Positions 8,539 through 18,737 are shown, numbered from the stretch's first letter. The stretch is DNA of 64,000 nt from JAEVLT01 sp964484065 (GCA_964484065.1 CAZAEW010000013.1:6573-70572), one strand, 5' to 3'. Numbers and translations: made by a program. Notes: generated from the sequence alone by a model not told the origin.

Positions 8539-9657
8539 ATGACAGTTACACGTGGACTTGAAGGGGTAGTGGCAACAACTTCCTCAATCAGCTCAATTAT
8601 TGACGACACCCTTACTTATGCGGGGTACAACATCGATGATTTGGCAGAAAACGCTAGGTTTGAAGAAGTAATTTATTTGCTTTGGCACCGTAAATTACCG
8701 ACACAATCACAATTAGATGAACTTTCAAAACAAATAGCTGAAAATGCAACCCTTCCACAGGAAGTATTGGATTTTCTTAAAATGATGCCAATCAAAACCG
8801 TTCATCCTATGGCAGCGCTTCGCACACTCGTATCTATGCTGGGGTTATACGATGAAGAAGCTGATTTAATGGCTGAAGCTGCGAATTATCGAAAAGCAAT
8901 CCGTCTGCAAGCTAAAATGCCCGCACTCGTTACTGCTTTTGCCCGTGTTAGAAAGGGTCTTGAACCAGTTGCTCCAAAAGCGGATTTAAGCTTTGCAGCT
9001 AATTTCCTATATATGTTAAGCGGAAAAGAGCCTGAAGCAATTGCAGAAGAAGCATTTAACAAAGCATTGGTACTTCATGCAGACCACGAATTGAATGCGT
9101 CTACATTTACTGCCCGCGTTTGTGTTGCAACTTTATCCGATGTTTACTCAGGTGTAACATCAGCTATTGGCGCTCTAAAAGGTCCTTTACACGGCGGCGC
9201 AAACGAAGCTGTTATGAAAATGCTGACTGAAATTGGTTCACTTGAAAATGTTGAACCTTATATTAGAGCAAAACTTGATAACAAAGAAAAAGTCATGGGC
9301 TTTGGACACAGAGTATACCGTCTTGGTGATCCTCGTGCAAAACATTTAAGAGCTATGTCTCAAAAATTGACTGAATTAACAGGACAGGAAGAATTATACC
9401 AAATGTCTGCTAAGATTGAGAGCATGGTAACCGGTGAGAAAAAACTTCCGCCAAACGTAGATTTCTATTCTGCGTCTGTATACCACAGCCTTGGCATTGA
9501 TCATGACTTATTTACACCAATTTTTGCGGTAAGCCGTGTTTCAGGATGGCTTGCACACATTCTTGAACAATATGAAAACAATCGTTTAATCCGTCCGCGT
9601 GCTGAATACACTGGTCCTGGAATGCAAAAATATGTACCGGTTTGGCAGCGGGGATAA
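8539..9657 (+). CDS. citZ: Citrate synthase
   Basis: Condenses acetyl-CoA and oxaloacetate to citrate, entry to the TCA cycle. At 372 residues it is the short Gram-positive (type I-like dimeric) form. Active-site segments are visible: GPLHGGANEAVM, MGFGHRVYR and VDFYSASVYHSLGI (the catalytic Asp region). AAAGGAGATG precedes the ATG. It is the first gene of citZ-icd-mdh; the long leader carries CcpA- and CcpC-type signals. Confidence 0.97.
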   Translation: MTVTRGLEGVVATTSSISSIIDDTLTYAGYNIDDLAENARFEEVIYLLWHRKLPTQSQLDELSKQIAENATLPQEVLDFLKMMPIKTVHPMAALRTLVSMLGLYDEEADLMAEAANYRKAIRLQAKMPALVTAFARVRKGLEPVAPKADLSFAANFLYMLSGKEPEAIAEEAFNKALVLHADHELNASTFTARVCVATLSDVYSGVTSAIGALKGPLHGGANEAVMKMLTEIGSLENVEPYIRAKLDNKEKVMGFGHRVYRLGDPRAKHLRAMSQKLTELTGQEELYQMSAKIESMVTGEKKLPPNVDFYSASVYHSLGIDHDLFTPIFAVSRVSGWLAHILEQYENNRLIRPRAEYTGPGMQKYVPVWQRG

Positions 9658-9715
9658 TTTATAAGATTTAGAATTTTACTTATTGTTTAAAAAATGTTCT
9701 AATAGGATTGGGTGA

Positions 9716-9746
9716 AAAGGTTAGGAGCTTATGCCTTCTAACCTTT
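9716..9746 (+). other. Intergenic hairpin between citZ and icd
   Basis: The perfect 9-bp stem AAAGGTTAG/CTAACCTTT with a 13-base loop has no T-run directly after it, so it is not a standard terminator. It may partly attenuate transcription, or mark an mRNA processing or stability point in the citZ-icd-mdh transcript. Confidence 0.5.
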
Positions 9747-9895
9747 GATTCAGTCTTTTATTAAATATTAATTTTTAAAGTAGGGGTAAAGCATTGCGGG
9801 GAAGGGAATATTAGTTCTTGTTTCATTGATGGTATTGTCTTGCTTTTCTCTATTTTAGTCTATGCTTTACTTACATATTAGGAGGGAGAAATACA

Positions 9896-11164
9896 ATGCA
9901 AGGTGAAAAAATTACGGTTCAAAACGGAGTATTAAATGTTCCAAACAATCCAATCATTCCATTTATCGAGGGAGACGGCACAGGTCCTGATATTTGGGCA
10001 GCTGCTGTTAGAGTCTTGGATGCAGCAGTAGAAAAGGCTTATAAAGGGGAACGCAAACTTGTTTGGAAGGAAGTTTTAGCGGGGGAAAAAGCTTTCAATC
10101 AAACAGGTGAATGGCTTCCACAAGAAACACTTGATGTGATCAATGAATATTTAATTGCAATCAAAGGTCCTTTAACAACACCTGTCGGCGGTGGTATTCG
10201 TTCTTTGAACGTAGCACTTCGCCAACAGTTGGATCTTTTTGTATGCTTACGTCCTGTAAGATGGTTTGAAGGTGTTCCATCACCGGTAAAACGTCCTCAA
10301 GATACTGATATGGTTATCTTCCGTGAAAACACAGAAGATATTTACGCAGGTATTGAATATGAAAAAGGCACAGACGCAGCTAAAAAAGTAATTGAGTTCT
10401 TACAAAAAGAAATGGGAGTTACAAAAATCAGATTCCCTGAAACTGCAGGCGTGGGTATTAAATGCGTATCTGAAGAAGGAACTTCTCGTTTAGTTCGTGC
10501 CGCTATTAACTATGCAATTAAAGAAGGCCGTAAATCCGTAACGCTTGTTCACAAAGGAAATATCATGAAGTACACAGAAGGCGCCTTCAAAAACTGGGGC
10601 TATGAACTTGCTGAAAGAGAATTCGGAGATAAAGTATTCACATGGGTTCAATATGACCGCATTAAAGATGAGCAAGGAACTGACGCTGCAAACAAAGCTC
10701 AAGCAGAAGCTGAAGCAGCTGGCAAAATCATTGTTAAAGACGCAATCGCTGACATTTTCTTGCAGCAAATCTTAACTCGTCCGCGTGAATTTGATGTAGT
10801 CGCTACTATGAACTTGAATGGTGACTTCATTTCTGATGCGCTTGCAGCACAAGTCGGCGGAATTGGTATTGCTCCTGGAGCAAATATTAACTATGAAACA
10901 GGACATGCCATCTTTGAAGCTACACATGGAACAGCACCTAAATATGCCGGCTTGGATAAAGTAAATCCATCTTCTGAAATCTTATCCGGAGTATTAATGC
11001 TTGAACACTTAGGCTGGAATGAAGCAGCTGATTTGATTGTAAAATCAGTGGAAAAATCAATTGCTTCTAAAGTTGTAACATATGATTTTGCACGCTTAAT
11101 GGAAGGTGCAACTGAAGTGAAATGTTCTGAGTTCGGGGACGAACTAATCAAAAATATGGACTAA
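9896..11164 (+). CDS. icd: NADP-dependent isocitrate dehydrogenase
   Basis: Oxidatively decarboxylates isocitrate to 2-oxoglutarate, generating NADPH. It is 422 residues, typical of the homodimeric bacterial enzyme. The substrate and phosphorylation-loop segment GPLTTPVGGGIRSLNVALRQ, the FRENTEDIYAGIEY segment and the cofactor-binding GTAPKYAGLDKVNP are intact. AGGAGGGAGAA precedes the ATG. It is the second gene of the TCA cluster; 238 bases separate it from citZ, so it may also have its own promoter. Confidence 0.97.
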   Translation: MQGEKITVQNGVLNVPNNPIIPFIEGDGTGPDIWAAAVRVLDAAVEKAYKGERKLVWKEVLAGEKAFNQTGEWLPQETLDVINEYLIAIKGPLTTPVGGGIRSLNVALRQQLDLFVCLRPVRWFEGVPSPVKRPQDTDMVIFRENTEDIYAGIEYEKGTDAAKKVIEFLQKEMGVTKIRFPETAGVGIKCVSEEGTSRLVRAAINYAIKEGRKSVTLVHKGNIMKYTEGAFKNWGYELAEREFGDKVFTWVQYDRIKDEQGTDAANKAQAEAEAAGKIIVKDAIADIFLQQILTRPREFDVVATMNLNGDFISDALAAQVGGIGIAPGANINYETGHAIFEATHGTAPKYAGLDKVNPSSEILSGVLMLEHLGWNEAADLIVKSVEKSIASKVVTYDFARLMEGATEVKCSEFGDELIKNMD

Positions 11165-11230
11165 GGCGGTAACAGCCTATTATAGAGTTCTAAAATAGAA
11201 TAAGTTATTCAAAGGGGGAGAATGAGTATT

Positions 11231-12169
11231 ATGTCATTGCAACGTAAAAAGGTTTCCGTTATCGGAGGGGGATTTACCGGTGCTACTACTGCATTTTTGC
11301 TTGCACAAAAAGAATTGGCGGATGTAGTTTTAGTTGATATTCCTCAAATGGAAAATCCAACTAAGGGGAAAGCATTGGATATGCTTGAAGCTAGTCCTGT
11401 TCAAGGATTTGATGCAAAAATCACTGGCACTTCCAATTATGAAGAAACAAAGGATTCCGATATCGTTGTTATTACTGCTGGTATTGCACGTAAACCTGGG
11501 ATGAGCCGTGATGATTTGGTTCAAACAAACCAAAAAATCATGAAAAGTGTAGCAAGAGAAGTTGCAACCTATTCTCCAAATGCAATCATCGTTGTGTTAA
11601 CAAATCCTGTTGATGCAATGACATATACTGTATTCAAAGAATCTGGATTTCCAAAGAACCGCGTAATTGGACAATCCGGTGTGCTTGATACGGCACGCTT
11701 TAGAACATTTATTGCTCAAGAATTAAATCTTTCAGTTAAGGATATCACCGGTTTCGTATTAGGCGGCCACGGAGACGATATGGTCCCTCTAGTTCGCTAT
11801 TCTTATGCCGGCGGTATTCCACTTGAAACTTTAATTCCAAAAGACCGTCTGGAGAAAATTGTTCAACGGACAAGAACTGGCGGCGGCGAAATCGTTAACC
11901 TGCTTGGAAACGGCAGTGCCTATTATGCACCTGCTGCATCTCTTGTTGAAATGTGTGAAGCGATCCTTAAAGACCAACGCCGTGTCCTCCCTTCCATCGC
12001 TTACCTTGAGGGGGAATATGGTTACGAAGGAATTTACTTTGGAGTTCCAACGATCCTCGGTGGAAATGGTATTGAAAAAGTAATCGAATTAGAACTTACT
12101 GCTGATGAAAAAGCTGCTTTAGATAAATCAGCTCAATCAGTTCGTAGCGTAATGGCTGTCTTAGCTTAA
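11231..12169 (+). CDS. mdh: Malate dehydrogenase
   Basis: Interconverts malate and oxaloacetate with NAD; LDH-like malate dehydrogenase. The nucleotide-binding loop reads GGGFTG (B. subtilis has GAGFTG). Substrate arginine segments (ARKPGMSRDDL), LTNPVDAMTY and the catalytic histidine in LGGHGDDMVPL are present. The frame also has an ATG at 11222, but only 3 bases would separate it from the GGGGG ribosome-binding site. The ATG at 11231 gives 312 residues, the usual Bacillus length. It ends the cluster at a strong terminator. Confidence 0.96.
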   Translation: MSLQRKKVSVIGGGFTGATTAFLLAQKELADVVLVDIPQMENPTKGKALDMLEASPVQGFDAKITGTSNYEETKDSDIVVITAGIARKPGMSRDDLVQTNQKIMKSVAREVATYSPNAIIVVLTNPVDAMTYTVFKESGFPKNRVIGQSGVLDTARFRTFIAQELNLSVKDITGFVLGGHGDDMVPLVRYSYAGGIPLETLIPKDRLEKIVQRTRTGGGEIVNLLGNGSAYYAPAASLVEMCEAILKDQRRVLPSIAYLEGEYGYEGIYFGVPTILGGNGIEKVIELELTADEKAALDKSAQSVRSVMAVLA

Positions 12170-12171
12170 TA

Positions 12172-12207
12172 AAAAAATTCGAGGGTTTCGGCCCTCGAAT
12201 TTTTTTT
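12172..12207 (+). terminator. citZ-icd-mdh terminator
   Basis: AAAAATTCGAGGG pairs with CCCTCGAATTTTT around a TTTCGG loop and ends in an eight-T tract. Confidence 0.93.
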
Positions 12208-12381
12208 GTCTTTTACATGTATTAGCAAATGGCAGATTATTCTGCTTTGCTGATTCGAGGAGACAATCTACAATCCGGTTTAATAAAGCCTTTGCTAAGT
12301 ATTCAACAGCATTTTCCTGTATAATAAACATAGGCAACTTTGGAATGCAAAAGAGTAAAATTAAATTTTTGGGAGGACATT

Positions 12382-13101
12382 ATGACAAACAAAGTGCTTG
12401 TTGTTGATGATGAACAGTCTATTGTTAAATTGCTTCAATACAATTTGGAACAGGCTGGGTTTCAAGTAATAACAGCAGCGGATGGAGAAGAAGGAAGAGA
12501 TCTTGCAGAGAAAGAATTACCGGACATCATTGTTTTAGACCTTATGCTCCCAAAATTAGATGGGATGGAAGTTTGCAAACAGCTTCGCCAGAAGAAAATT
12601 TTCATTCCCATTTTGATGTTAACCGCAAAGGATGAAGAGTTTGATAAAGTTTTAGGTTTAGAGCTGGGTGCAGATGATTATATGGTAAAGCCATTCAGTC
12701 CGAGAGAAGTTATAGCTCGTGTAAAGGCTATTTTGCGCAGGGCCCAAATAACGGCAGGGTTAAGTCAAGAAAAAGAGGATCCTGGTGAAACCATTCATAT
12801 TGGTGAATTAAAACTGATTCCTGAGCAGTATGAAGCCTTTTTTAAAGGAGAACTTTTAGACCTGACGCTTAAAGAATTTGAATTATTATTATATCTTTCC
12901 CAGAATCTTGGCAGAGTTTTAACGAGAGACCAGCTGCTGAGTGCTGTCTGGAATTATGATTTTGCCGGCGATACGAGAATTGTTGATGTACATATCTCCC
13001 ATTTACGGGAGAAAATTGAGAAGGATTCAAAAAAACCGACCTACATAAAAACAATTCGCGGTTTAGGCTACAAATTAGAGGAGCCTAGGGGGAATGATTA
13101 A
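12382..13101 (+). CDS. phoP: Phosphate-regulon response regulator PhoP
   Basis: OmpR-family regulator that, with PhoR, controls the response to phosphate starvation. The receiver domain spans residues ~1-120, with acidic pocket D9-D10, phospho-acceptor D53 (VLDLMLP) and a K in MVKPFSPRE. The C-terminal winged helix ends TYIKTIRGLGYKLE. The frame opens at 12340, but the ATG at 12382 has GGGAGGA upstream and gives 239 residues (B. subtilis has 240). A -10-like TATAAT lies at 12320-12325 without a good -35. It overlaps phoR by 8 bases. The assignment to Pho rests on homology and the mdh-phoP-phoR-polA order. Confidence 0.93.
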   Translation: MTNKVLVVDDEQSIVKLLQYNLEQAGFQVITAADGEEGRDLAEKELPDIIVLDLMLPKLDGMEVCKQLRQKKIFIPILMLTAKDEEFDKVLGLELGADDYMVKPFSPREVIARVKAILRRAQITAGLSQEKEDPGETIHIGELKLIPEQYEAFFKGELLDLTLKEFELLLYLSQNLGRVLTRDQLLSAVWNYDFAGDTRIVDVHISHLREKIEKDSKKPTYIKTIRGLGYKLEEPRGND

Positions 13102-14845
13102 ACTCCGGCGAAGACTTCTGTTTGCGTTAATTGTACTCGTCATTATCATTTTACTAAGTCTTGGATTATTGCTCGGTGTACTTTTTAAAAACTATTATTT
13201 ACAGTCCTTTGATGAACGTTTAATCAAAGAGTGCCATACAGTAAGTTTGGATATAGTCAATCATGGCAATCAAATTGAACGAAATGAACTGGAAAAAACC
13301 GGGCAAATGTTAGATGCGAGGATTACCATTATCAACAAACAGGGAGATATTGTGTTCGACAGCACGAAATCGAATGATTTGGAGAAAAAAGTAACGAATT
13401 TAATTATTACTTCCTCCTATAATGGCATAAAAATGCAGGCGAGCAGTGTATATGACCTGCATTATTTCTATATGCCAATTGTATTTAATGGAAATAATAA
13501 CGGATATCTGGTGTTAAGTGCAGATATAAGCGGAATCGAAAATGAGTATCAGCAAATTTGGTGGATTTTATCGATTAGCTTAGGATTTGTTTCCATCCTG
13601 TTGATACTGTTATGGATAAGAATAACAACGAGATACACAAAACCAATTGAGAGTGCGACGTCTGTAGCGATTGAGCTCTCAAAAGGAAATTACCGTGCAA
13701 GAGCTTCAGTAGGTCACATGGACGAAATGGGCCGACTAAATTCCACCATTAACATTCTTGCCAGAAACTTGCAAGAGATGGTAAAGGTGAAGGAAATGCA
13801 GCAGGACCGTTTAAGTGTTTTAATCGAAAATATTGGAGCGGGCCTGATTCTCATTGACAGTCTTGGCTATATCAATCTGATAAACAAAGGATATAAGGAA
13901 ATTTTTGATATTGACCCTGATGATTTTCTAAATAAACTTTATTATGAAGTGATCGACCAGAAGGAAATCTGCAGGATTATCGAAGAAATTTTTATTACCG
14001 AACAGGCTGTCAGCAAACATATCATTTTACCATTGGCAATTGAAAGACGGTATTTTGATGTTTACGGCGTTCCGATAATTGGAAAAAATAAAGTTTGGAA
14101 AGGTGTACTGCTTGTTTTTTATGACATTACAGATATCAAGAAATTGGAGCAGATGAGAAAAGACTTCGTGGCAAATGTATCCCATGAGCTGAAAACACCG
14201 GTTACTTCTATTAAAGGTTTTTCTGAAACATTATTAGACGGGGCTATGAATGACAAAAAAGTGTTGCAAGAATTTCTTTCCATCATTTTAAAAGAAAGCG
14301 ACCGGCTGCAATCCTTAATTCTCGACCTGCTGGAATTGTCCAAGATTGAACAGCATGGTTTTAGGTTAAATGTCCACGAATTTGACATTATCCAAGTTTT
14401 AAAGGAAACGGTGACGATGCTGTTAAACAAAGCTGAGGAAAAAAAGATTGTTCTTAAACTTCAGTACAAAAGTGCTCCTGCCATGATAGAAGGTGATATA
14501 TACCGGCTCAAACAGGTTTTTATTAACCTGATTGGCAACGCCATTGCGTACACTCCAGAACATGGGAGTGTTGCTGTAATCGTCAATGAAATGGATAAAT
14601 ACATACAAATTATTGTAAAAGACACCGGAGTCGGAATTGAAAAGGATAAGATTCCGCGTATTTTTGAACGATTTTATCGCGTTGACCGGGACAGAAGCCG
14701 CAACTCCGGGGGGACTGGCCTTGGACTGGCGATTGTCAAACACATTGTTGAAGCACATAATGGGAAAATTAATGTAATAAGTGAATTAGGCAAGGGCAGT
14801 GAGTTTATCATTGAGTTGAAAAAAGAATTCAAATCGAATGGATGA
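13094..14845 (+). CDS. phoR: Phosphate-regulon sensor histidine kinase PhoR
   Basis: Membrane histidine kinase that phosphorylates PhoP. Layout: transmembrane helix ~8-30; extracytoplasmic PAS-like domain ~31-150; second transmembrane helix ~155-177; HAMP ~178-235; cytoplasmic PAS ~240-345; HisKA with phospho-acceptor H364 (VSHELKTPVTSIKGF); and an ATPase domain with N box (INLIGNAIAYTP), DTGVGIEKDKIPRIFERFYR and GGTGLGLAIVKH. At 583 residues it is close to the B. subtilis protein (579). The ATG lies within the phoP end, so expression is coupled. Confidence 0.94.
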   Translation: MIKLRRRLLFALIVLVIIILLSLGLLLGVLFKNYYLQSFDERLIKECHTVSLDIVNHGNQIERNELEKTGQMLDARITIINKQGDIVFDSTKSNDLEKKVTNLIITSSYNGIKMQASSVYDLHYFYMPIVFNGNNNGYLVLSADISGIENEYQQIWWILSISLGFVSILLILLWIRITTRYTKPIESATSVAIELSKGNYRARASVGHMDEMGRLNSTINILARNLQEMVKVKEMQQDRLSVLIENIGAGLILIDSLGYINLINKGYKEIFDIDPDDFLNKLYYEVIDQKEICRIIEEIFITEQAVSKHIILPLAIERRYFDVYGVPIIGKNKVWKGVLLVFYDITDIKKLEQMRKDFVANVSHELKTPVTSIKGFSETLLDGAMNDKKVLQEFLSIILKESDRLQSLILDLLELSKIEQHGFRLNVHEFDIIQVLKETVTMLLNKAEEKKIVLKLQYKSAPAMIEGDIYRLKQVFINLIGNAIAYTPEHGSVAVIVNEMDKYIQIIVKDTGVGIEKDKIPRIFERFYRVDRDRSRNSGGTGLGLAIVKHIVEAHNGKINVISELGKGSEFIIELKKEFKSNG

Positions 14846-15009
14846 GCAATATTTGAATTCTTTACATAAAATATACATTGAATTAAAGGTAAATTTACAT
14901 GAAAAGGGTAAAATTGTTATTAGTTGCAAGCCCCTTCATCCAAGGAGCCAAACAGAAAGGCGGAAGCGAACGCTTAACAGCGTATGCTCGCATCCGTACT
15001 TTCCCATTT

Positions 15010-15045
15010 AAAAGGTGAAAGCTGACCCCGCTTTCACCTTTTTTC
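15010..15045 (+). terminator. phoPR terminator
   Basis: The stem AAAAGGTGAAAGC/GCTTTCACCTTTT ends in a T tract. The preceding 14846-15009 has no gene; it holds a GC-richer patch (about 14931-15000) that does not clearly match the window's other repeats. Confidence 0.9.
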
Positions 15046-15071
15046 TTTAGCCATCTTCTTTAGTCTCCATT

Positions 15072-15100
15072 TTTCATTCTATTCAGTGTCATGGTAGAAT
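15072..15100 (+). promoter_or_regulatory. Candidate extended -10 promoter for polA-mutM-ytaF-coaE
   Basis: TG-G-TAGAAT (15092-15100) is an extended -10 element. The -35 position reads TTTCAT (15072-15077), a weak match. It lies 50 bases upstream of polA, after the phoPR terminator. Confidence 0.45.
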
Positions 15101-15149
15101 GAAGGTAATCTAGCAAATGGCTGTACAGGATAGATGAGGAGGGAACATA

Positions 15150-17789
15150 TTGGATAACAAAAAACTTGTTTTAATTGACGGGAATAGTATTGCCTATCGG
15201 GCATTTTTTGCTCTTCCCCTTCTAAATAACAATAAAGGAATCCATACGAATGCAGTTTACGGTTTCACTATGATGCTGTTGAAAATATTGGAGGACGAAA
15301 AGCCAACTCATATGCTTGTCGCATTTGACGCCGGCAAAACCACCTTCCGTCATAAAACTTTCAGTGAATATAAAGGAGGACGGCAAAAAACACCGCCAGA
15401 GCTTTCGGAACAGTTTCCTTATATTCGGGAGCTGCTTTCTGCCTGTCAAATCCCGCAATACGAACTTGAAAACTACGAAGCAGACGATATTATCGGTACA
15501 CTTTCACAAATGGCGGAAAAAGAAGGATTCTCGATTAAAGTTATTTCTGGGGATAAAGATTTAACCCAGCTTTCTTCTGATCGGACAACGGTTGGAATTA
15601 CCCGAAAAGGAATAACGGATATTGAAGAATATACCCCGATACATATTAAAGAAAAATACGGTCTTGCACCTGAACAGATCATCGACATGAAGGGGCTAAT
15701 GGGAGATACCTCGGATAATATTCCCGGGGTACCGGGGGTTGGTGAGAAAACAGCTATAAAGCTTCTGAAAGAATTTACGACCCTTGAAAAATTATTGGAA
15801 TCCATCGATCAAGTAAATGGGAAAAAATTAAAAGAAAAGCTGGAAGAATTTAAAAGTCAAGCATTGATGAGCAAAGAACTGGCCACGATCGAAAGGAAAG
15901 CACCGGTTGACGTCAGTCTGGATCAAATTGAATATGAAGGTATCGACCACGATAAAGTGGTTTCACTTTTTAAAGAATTAGGATTTCAGACATTATTGGA
16001 TAAGCTTGGAGATGAAACAGCTGAGAGTCAGCAGCAGCAGGAACTTGAAGAGATCGAATTTATTATTCCAAATGAAATAACAGATGACATCTTTGCTGAA
16101 GAGAACTATTTTTACGTTGAAATTCTTGATGATAATTACCACTATGCGGATATCATCGGTTTTTCCCTTGTAAACGAAAAAGGAAACTTTTATATTCCAA
16201 CTAAACTGGCATTAGATTCGGACTCATTTAAACGATGGGCTGAAGATGAAACAAAACAAAAAATTGTTTATGATGCAAAACGCTGCGAAGTATCCTTAAG
16301 ACGGAAGGGGATTCATCTACAAGGCGCCTCCTTTGACACATTAATTGCTTTTTATATTATCGATCCTTCTGAAAATATTGAAGATCTTAGCTCCATTGCA
16401 AAAAGGTATGATGTTCACAACATTCAGGCGGATGACGTGTTTTATGGAAAAGGGGCGAAGCGAAGAATCCCGGAAATTTCTGAGCTTGCTAAGCACCTTG
16501 TTCGAAAAAGTTTGGCAATGGCGGATTTAAAAGAAAAACTTGAAAAAGATCTGAAACAAAATGAACAGGATCATCTTTTCAGGGAACTGGAAATGCCGCT
16601 TTCACTGATTTTGGCTGATATGGAATCGTGCGGTGTCAAAGTGGATACGGAGCGGCTGCGCAAAATGGGAGAAGAAATCAATGAACAGCTTACAAATATT
16701 GAAGCTCAAATTTACGAATTAGCAGGCGAACAATTTAATATTAACTCTCCAAAGCAATTGGGGGTTATTCTTTTTGAAAAACTGCAGCTGCCATCGTTAA
16801 AGAAAACAAAAACTGGATATTCTACTTCTGCTGATGTATTGGAAAAGCTTGCACCTGATCATGAGATCATTGAACAAATTCTTCATTTTAGGCAGTTAGG
16901 AAAACTGCAATCAACTTATATTGAAGGACTGCTAAAAGTTGTTGATCCGGCGACAGGTAAAGTTCATACGCGATTTAATCAGGCATTAACACAAACAGGA
17001 AGGCTTAGCTCAACCGATCCAAATCTGCAAAATATTCCAATTCGGTTAGAGGAAGGCAGGAAAATCCGCCAGGCATTTATTCCATCGGAAAAGGATTGGG
17101 TGATCTTTGCAGCGGACTATTCGCAAATTGAACTTCGGGTTCTTGCCCATATCTGCGGAGATGAAAAACTGATTCAAGCTTTTAAAAATGACTTGGATAT
17201 TCATACAAAAACGGCGATGGAAGTATTCCATGTATCAGCGGAAGAGGTAACTTCCAATATGAGGCGGCAGGCAAAAGCGGTCAATTTTGGGATTGTTTAT
17301 GGAATAAGTGATTATGGATTATCGCAAAACTTAGGAATAACGAGAAAAGAAGCCGGCCAATTTATTGACCGTTATTTGAGCAGCTATCCCGGTGTTCAAA
17401 CTTATATGGATGAGATTATTCACTCAGCAAAACAAAAAGGATTCGTATCCACATTGATGCAGCGCAGAAGGTATATTCCTGAAATTACAAGCCGTAATTT
17501 TAATTTAAGAAGTTTTGCTGAAAGAACCGCCATGAACACCCCAATTCAGGGTACAGCTGCGGATATTATTAAAAAAGCAATGATTGACATGGCAGAGGCA
17601 CTGAAAGAACATGGGTTGAAAGCCCGCCTGCTTCTCCAGGTTCATGACGAATTGATTTTTGAAGCGCCGCAGGATGAAATCGAAACACTAAAGAAGCTGG
17701 TTCCGGAAATTATGGAAAATGCCATCCAGCTCGATGTACCGCTAAAAGTGGATTACGCCTACGGACCGACATGGTTTGATGCAAAATAA
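15150..17789 (+). CDS. polA: DNA polymerase I
   Basis: Repair and Okazaki-fragment polymerase with a 5'-3' exonuclease domain (residues ~1-290; ADDIIGTLSQMAEK and SGDKDLTQL). The middle domain (~300-465) is a vestigial 3'-5' exonuclease: the catalytic acidic motifs are not recognisable, as is known for Bacillus Pol I. The polymerase domain has motif A with D656 (ADYSQIELRVLAH), motif B (RRQAKAVNFGIVYGIS) and motif C with D833 (QVHDELIFEA). At 879 residues it is normal length. The start is TTG with GAGGAGGG six bases upstream. It is the first gene of a four-gene run. Confidence 0.97.
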   Translation: MDNKKLVLIDGNSIAYRAFFALPLLNNNKGIHTNAVYGFTMMLLKILEDEKPTHMLVAFDAGKTTFRHKTFSEYKGGRQKTPPELSEQFPYIRELLSACQIPQYELENYEADDIIGTLSQMAEKEGFSIKVISGDKDLTQLSSDRTTVGITRKGITDIEEYTPIHIKEKYGLAPEQIIDMKGLMGDTSDNIPGVPGVGEKTAIKLLKEFTTLEKLLESIDQVNGKKLKEKLEEFKSQALMSKELATIERKAPVDVSLDQIEYEGIDHDKVVSLFKELGFQTLLDKLGDETAESQQQQELEEIEFIIPNEITDDIFAEENYFYVEILDDNYHYADIIGFSLVNEKGNFYIPTKLALDSDSFKRWAEDETKQKIVYDAKRCEVSLRRKGIHLQGASFDTLIAFYIIDPSENIEDLSSIAKRYDVHNIQADDVFYGKGAKRRIPEISELAKHLVRKSLAMADLKEKLEKDLKQNEQDHLFRELEMPLSLILADMESCGVKVDTERLRKMGEEINEQLTNIEAQIYELAGEQFNINSPKQLGVILFEKLQLPSLKKTKTGYSTSADVLEKLAPDHEIIEQILHFRQLGKLQSTYIEGLLKVVDPATGKVHTRFNQALTQTGRLSSTDPNLQNIPIRLEEGRKIRQAFIPSEKDWVIFAADYSQIELRVLAHICGDEKLIQAFKNDLDIHTKTAMEVFHVSAEEVTSNMRRQAKAVNFGIVYGISDYGLSQNLGITRKEAGQFIDRYLSSYPGVQTYMDEIIHSAKQKGFVSTLMQRRRYIPEITSRNFNLRSFAERTAMNTPIQGTAADIIKKAMIDMAEALKEHGLKARLLLQVHDELIFEAPQDEIETLKKLVPEIMENAIQLDVPLKVDYAYGPTWFDAK

Positions 17790-17824
17790 AATGGAAAGTA
17801 TGAACTACAACTGGAGGGATGGAA

Positions 17825-18652
17825 ATGCCGGAGCTGCCTGAAGTCGAGACGGTCAGGAAAACATTAAAGGAGCTGACCATCCACAAACAAATTGACCGAG
17901 TTTCAGTCTTCTATCCAAAAATCATTAAGACTCCGGAGCAAGACCAATTTGCCGATGCCTTAAAGGGGGAGACAATACAGGAGATTGGGCGGAGAGGCAA
18001 ATTTTTAATTATCTACACCGGCCGCTATGCATTAGTTTCCCACTTGCGGATGGAAGGAAGATATGCCCTTTTTCCAAAAGAAGAGCCGATTGACAAGCAT
18101 ACTCATGTTGTTTTTCATTTTACCGATGGAACCGAGCTTAGGTATCGCGATGTCCGCAAGTTTGGAACGATGCATTTATTTTTAAAAGGGGAAGAATTTC
18201 AAAATGAGCCTCTCAACGGGCTTGGGCCGGAACCTTTTTCAAAAGAGTTTACAGTTGATTATCTCGCGGAAAGGCTGTCTAAGACCAATCGGAAAATTAA
18301 AACCGCTCTTTTGGATCAAAAAGTAGTCGTCGGACTTGGAAATATTTATGTGGATGAAGCCCTTTTTAGAGCTGGAATCCACCCGGAAAGAATAGCGAAT
18401 AGCCTGACTCAGCAAGAAACGGATCTTCTTCATCATGAGATTATTTCAACACTTCAGGAAGCGGTAAAATTAGGCGGAAGTACGGTACGGTCCTATGTGA
18501 ATTCGCAAGGAGAAATCGGCATGTTTCAGTTGGAGTTATACGCATACGGCCGCAAGGGTGAAAATTGCAAACGATGCGGGACTCTTATGGAAAAGATGAC
18601 AGTTGGAGGCAGAGGCACCCATTACTGTCCGAACTGCCAAAAGATAAACTAA
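17825..18652 (+). CDS. mutM: Formamidopyrimidine-DNA glycosylase (Fpg/MutM)
   Basis: Excises 8-oxoguanine and formamidopyrimidines and nicks the abasic site. An ATG at 17819 would add Met-Glu before the required N-terminus. The ATG at 17825 exposes the catalytic Pro2-Glu3 (MPELPEVETV), so it must be the real start; CTGGAGGG precedes it. The C-terminal zinc finger has four cysteines (CKRCG, then CPNC). Length is 275 residues. It lies 35 bases after polA, a common Bacillus pairing of repair genes. Confidence 0.96.
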   Translation: MPELPEVETVRKTLKELTIHKQIDRVSVFYPKIIKTPEQDQFADALKGETIQEIGRRGKFLIIYTGRYALVSHLRMEGRYALFPKEEPIDKHTHVVFHFTDGTELRYRDVRKFGTMHLFLKGEEFQNEPLNGLGPEPFSKEFTVDYLAERLSKTNRKIKTALLDQKVVVGLGNIYVDEALFRAGIHPERIANSLTQQETDLLHHEIISTLQEAVKLGGSTVRSYVNSQGEIGMFQLELYAYGRKGENCKRCGTLMEKMTVGGRGTHYCPNCQKIN

Positions 18653-18737
18653 ACAAGAGAAGAAGAATTGAATAACATTGGATGGGCTCCTTCCATATAC
18701 TTTAAGTAGTGAATTGACAGGAAGGGGCTCTTTAATC

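Noticed and set aside
14931..15005. Further copy of the modular repeat after phoR
   Set aside because: It shares only short GC-rich words such as GGCGGAAGCG and lacks both edges of the family.
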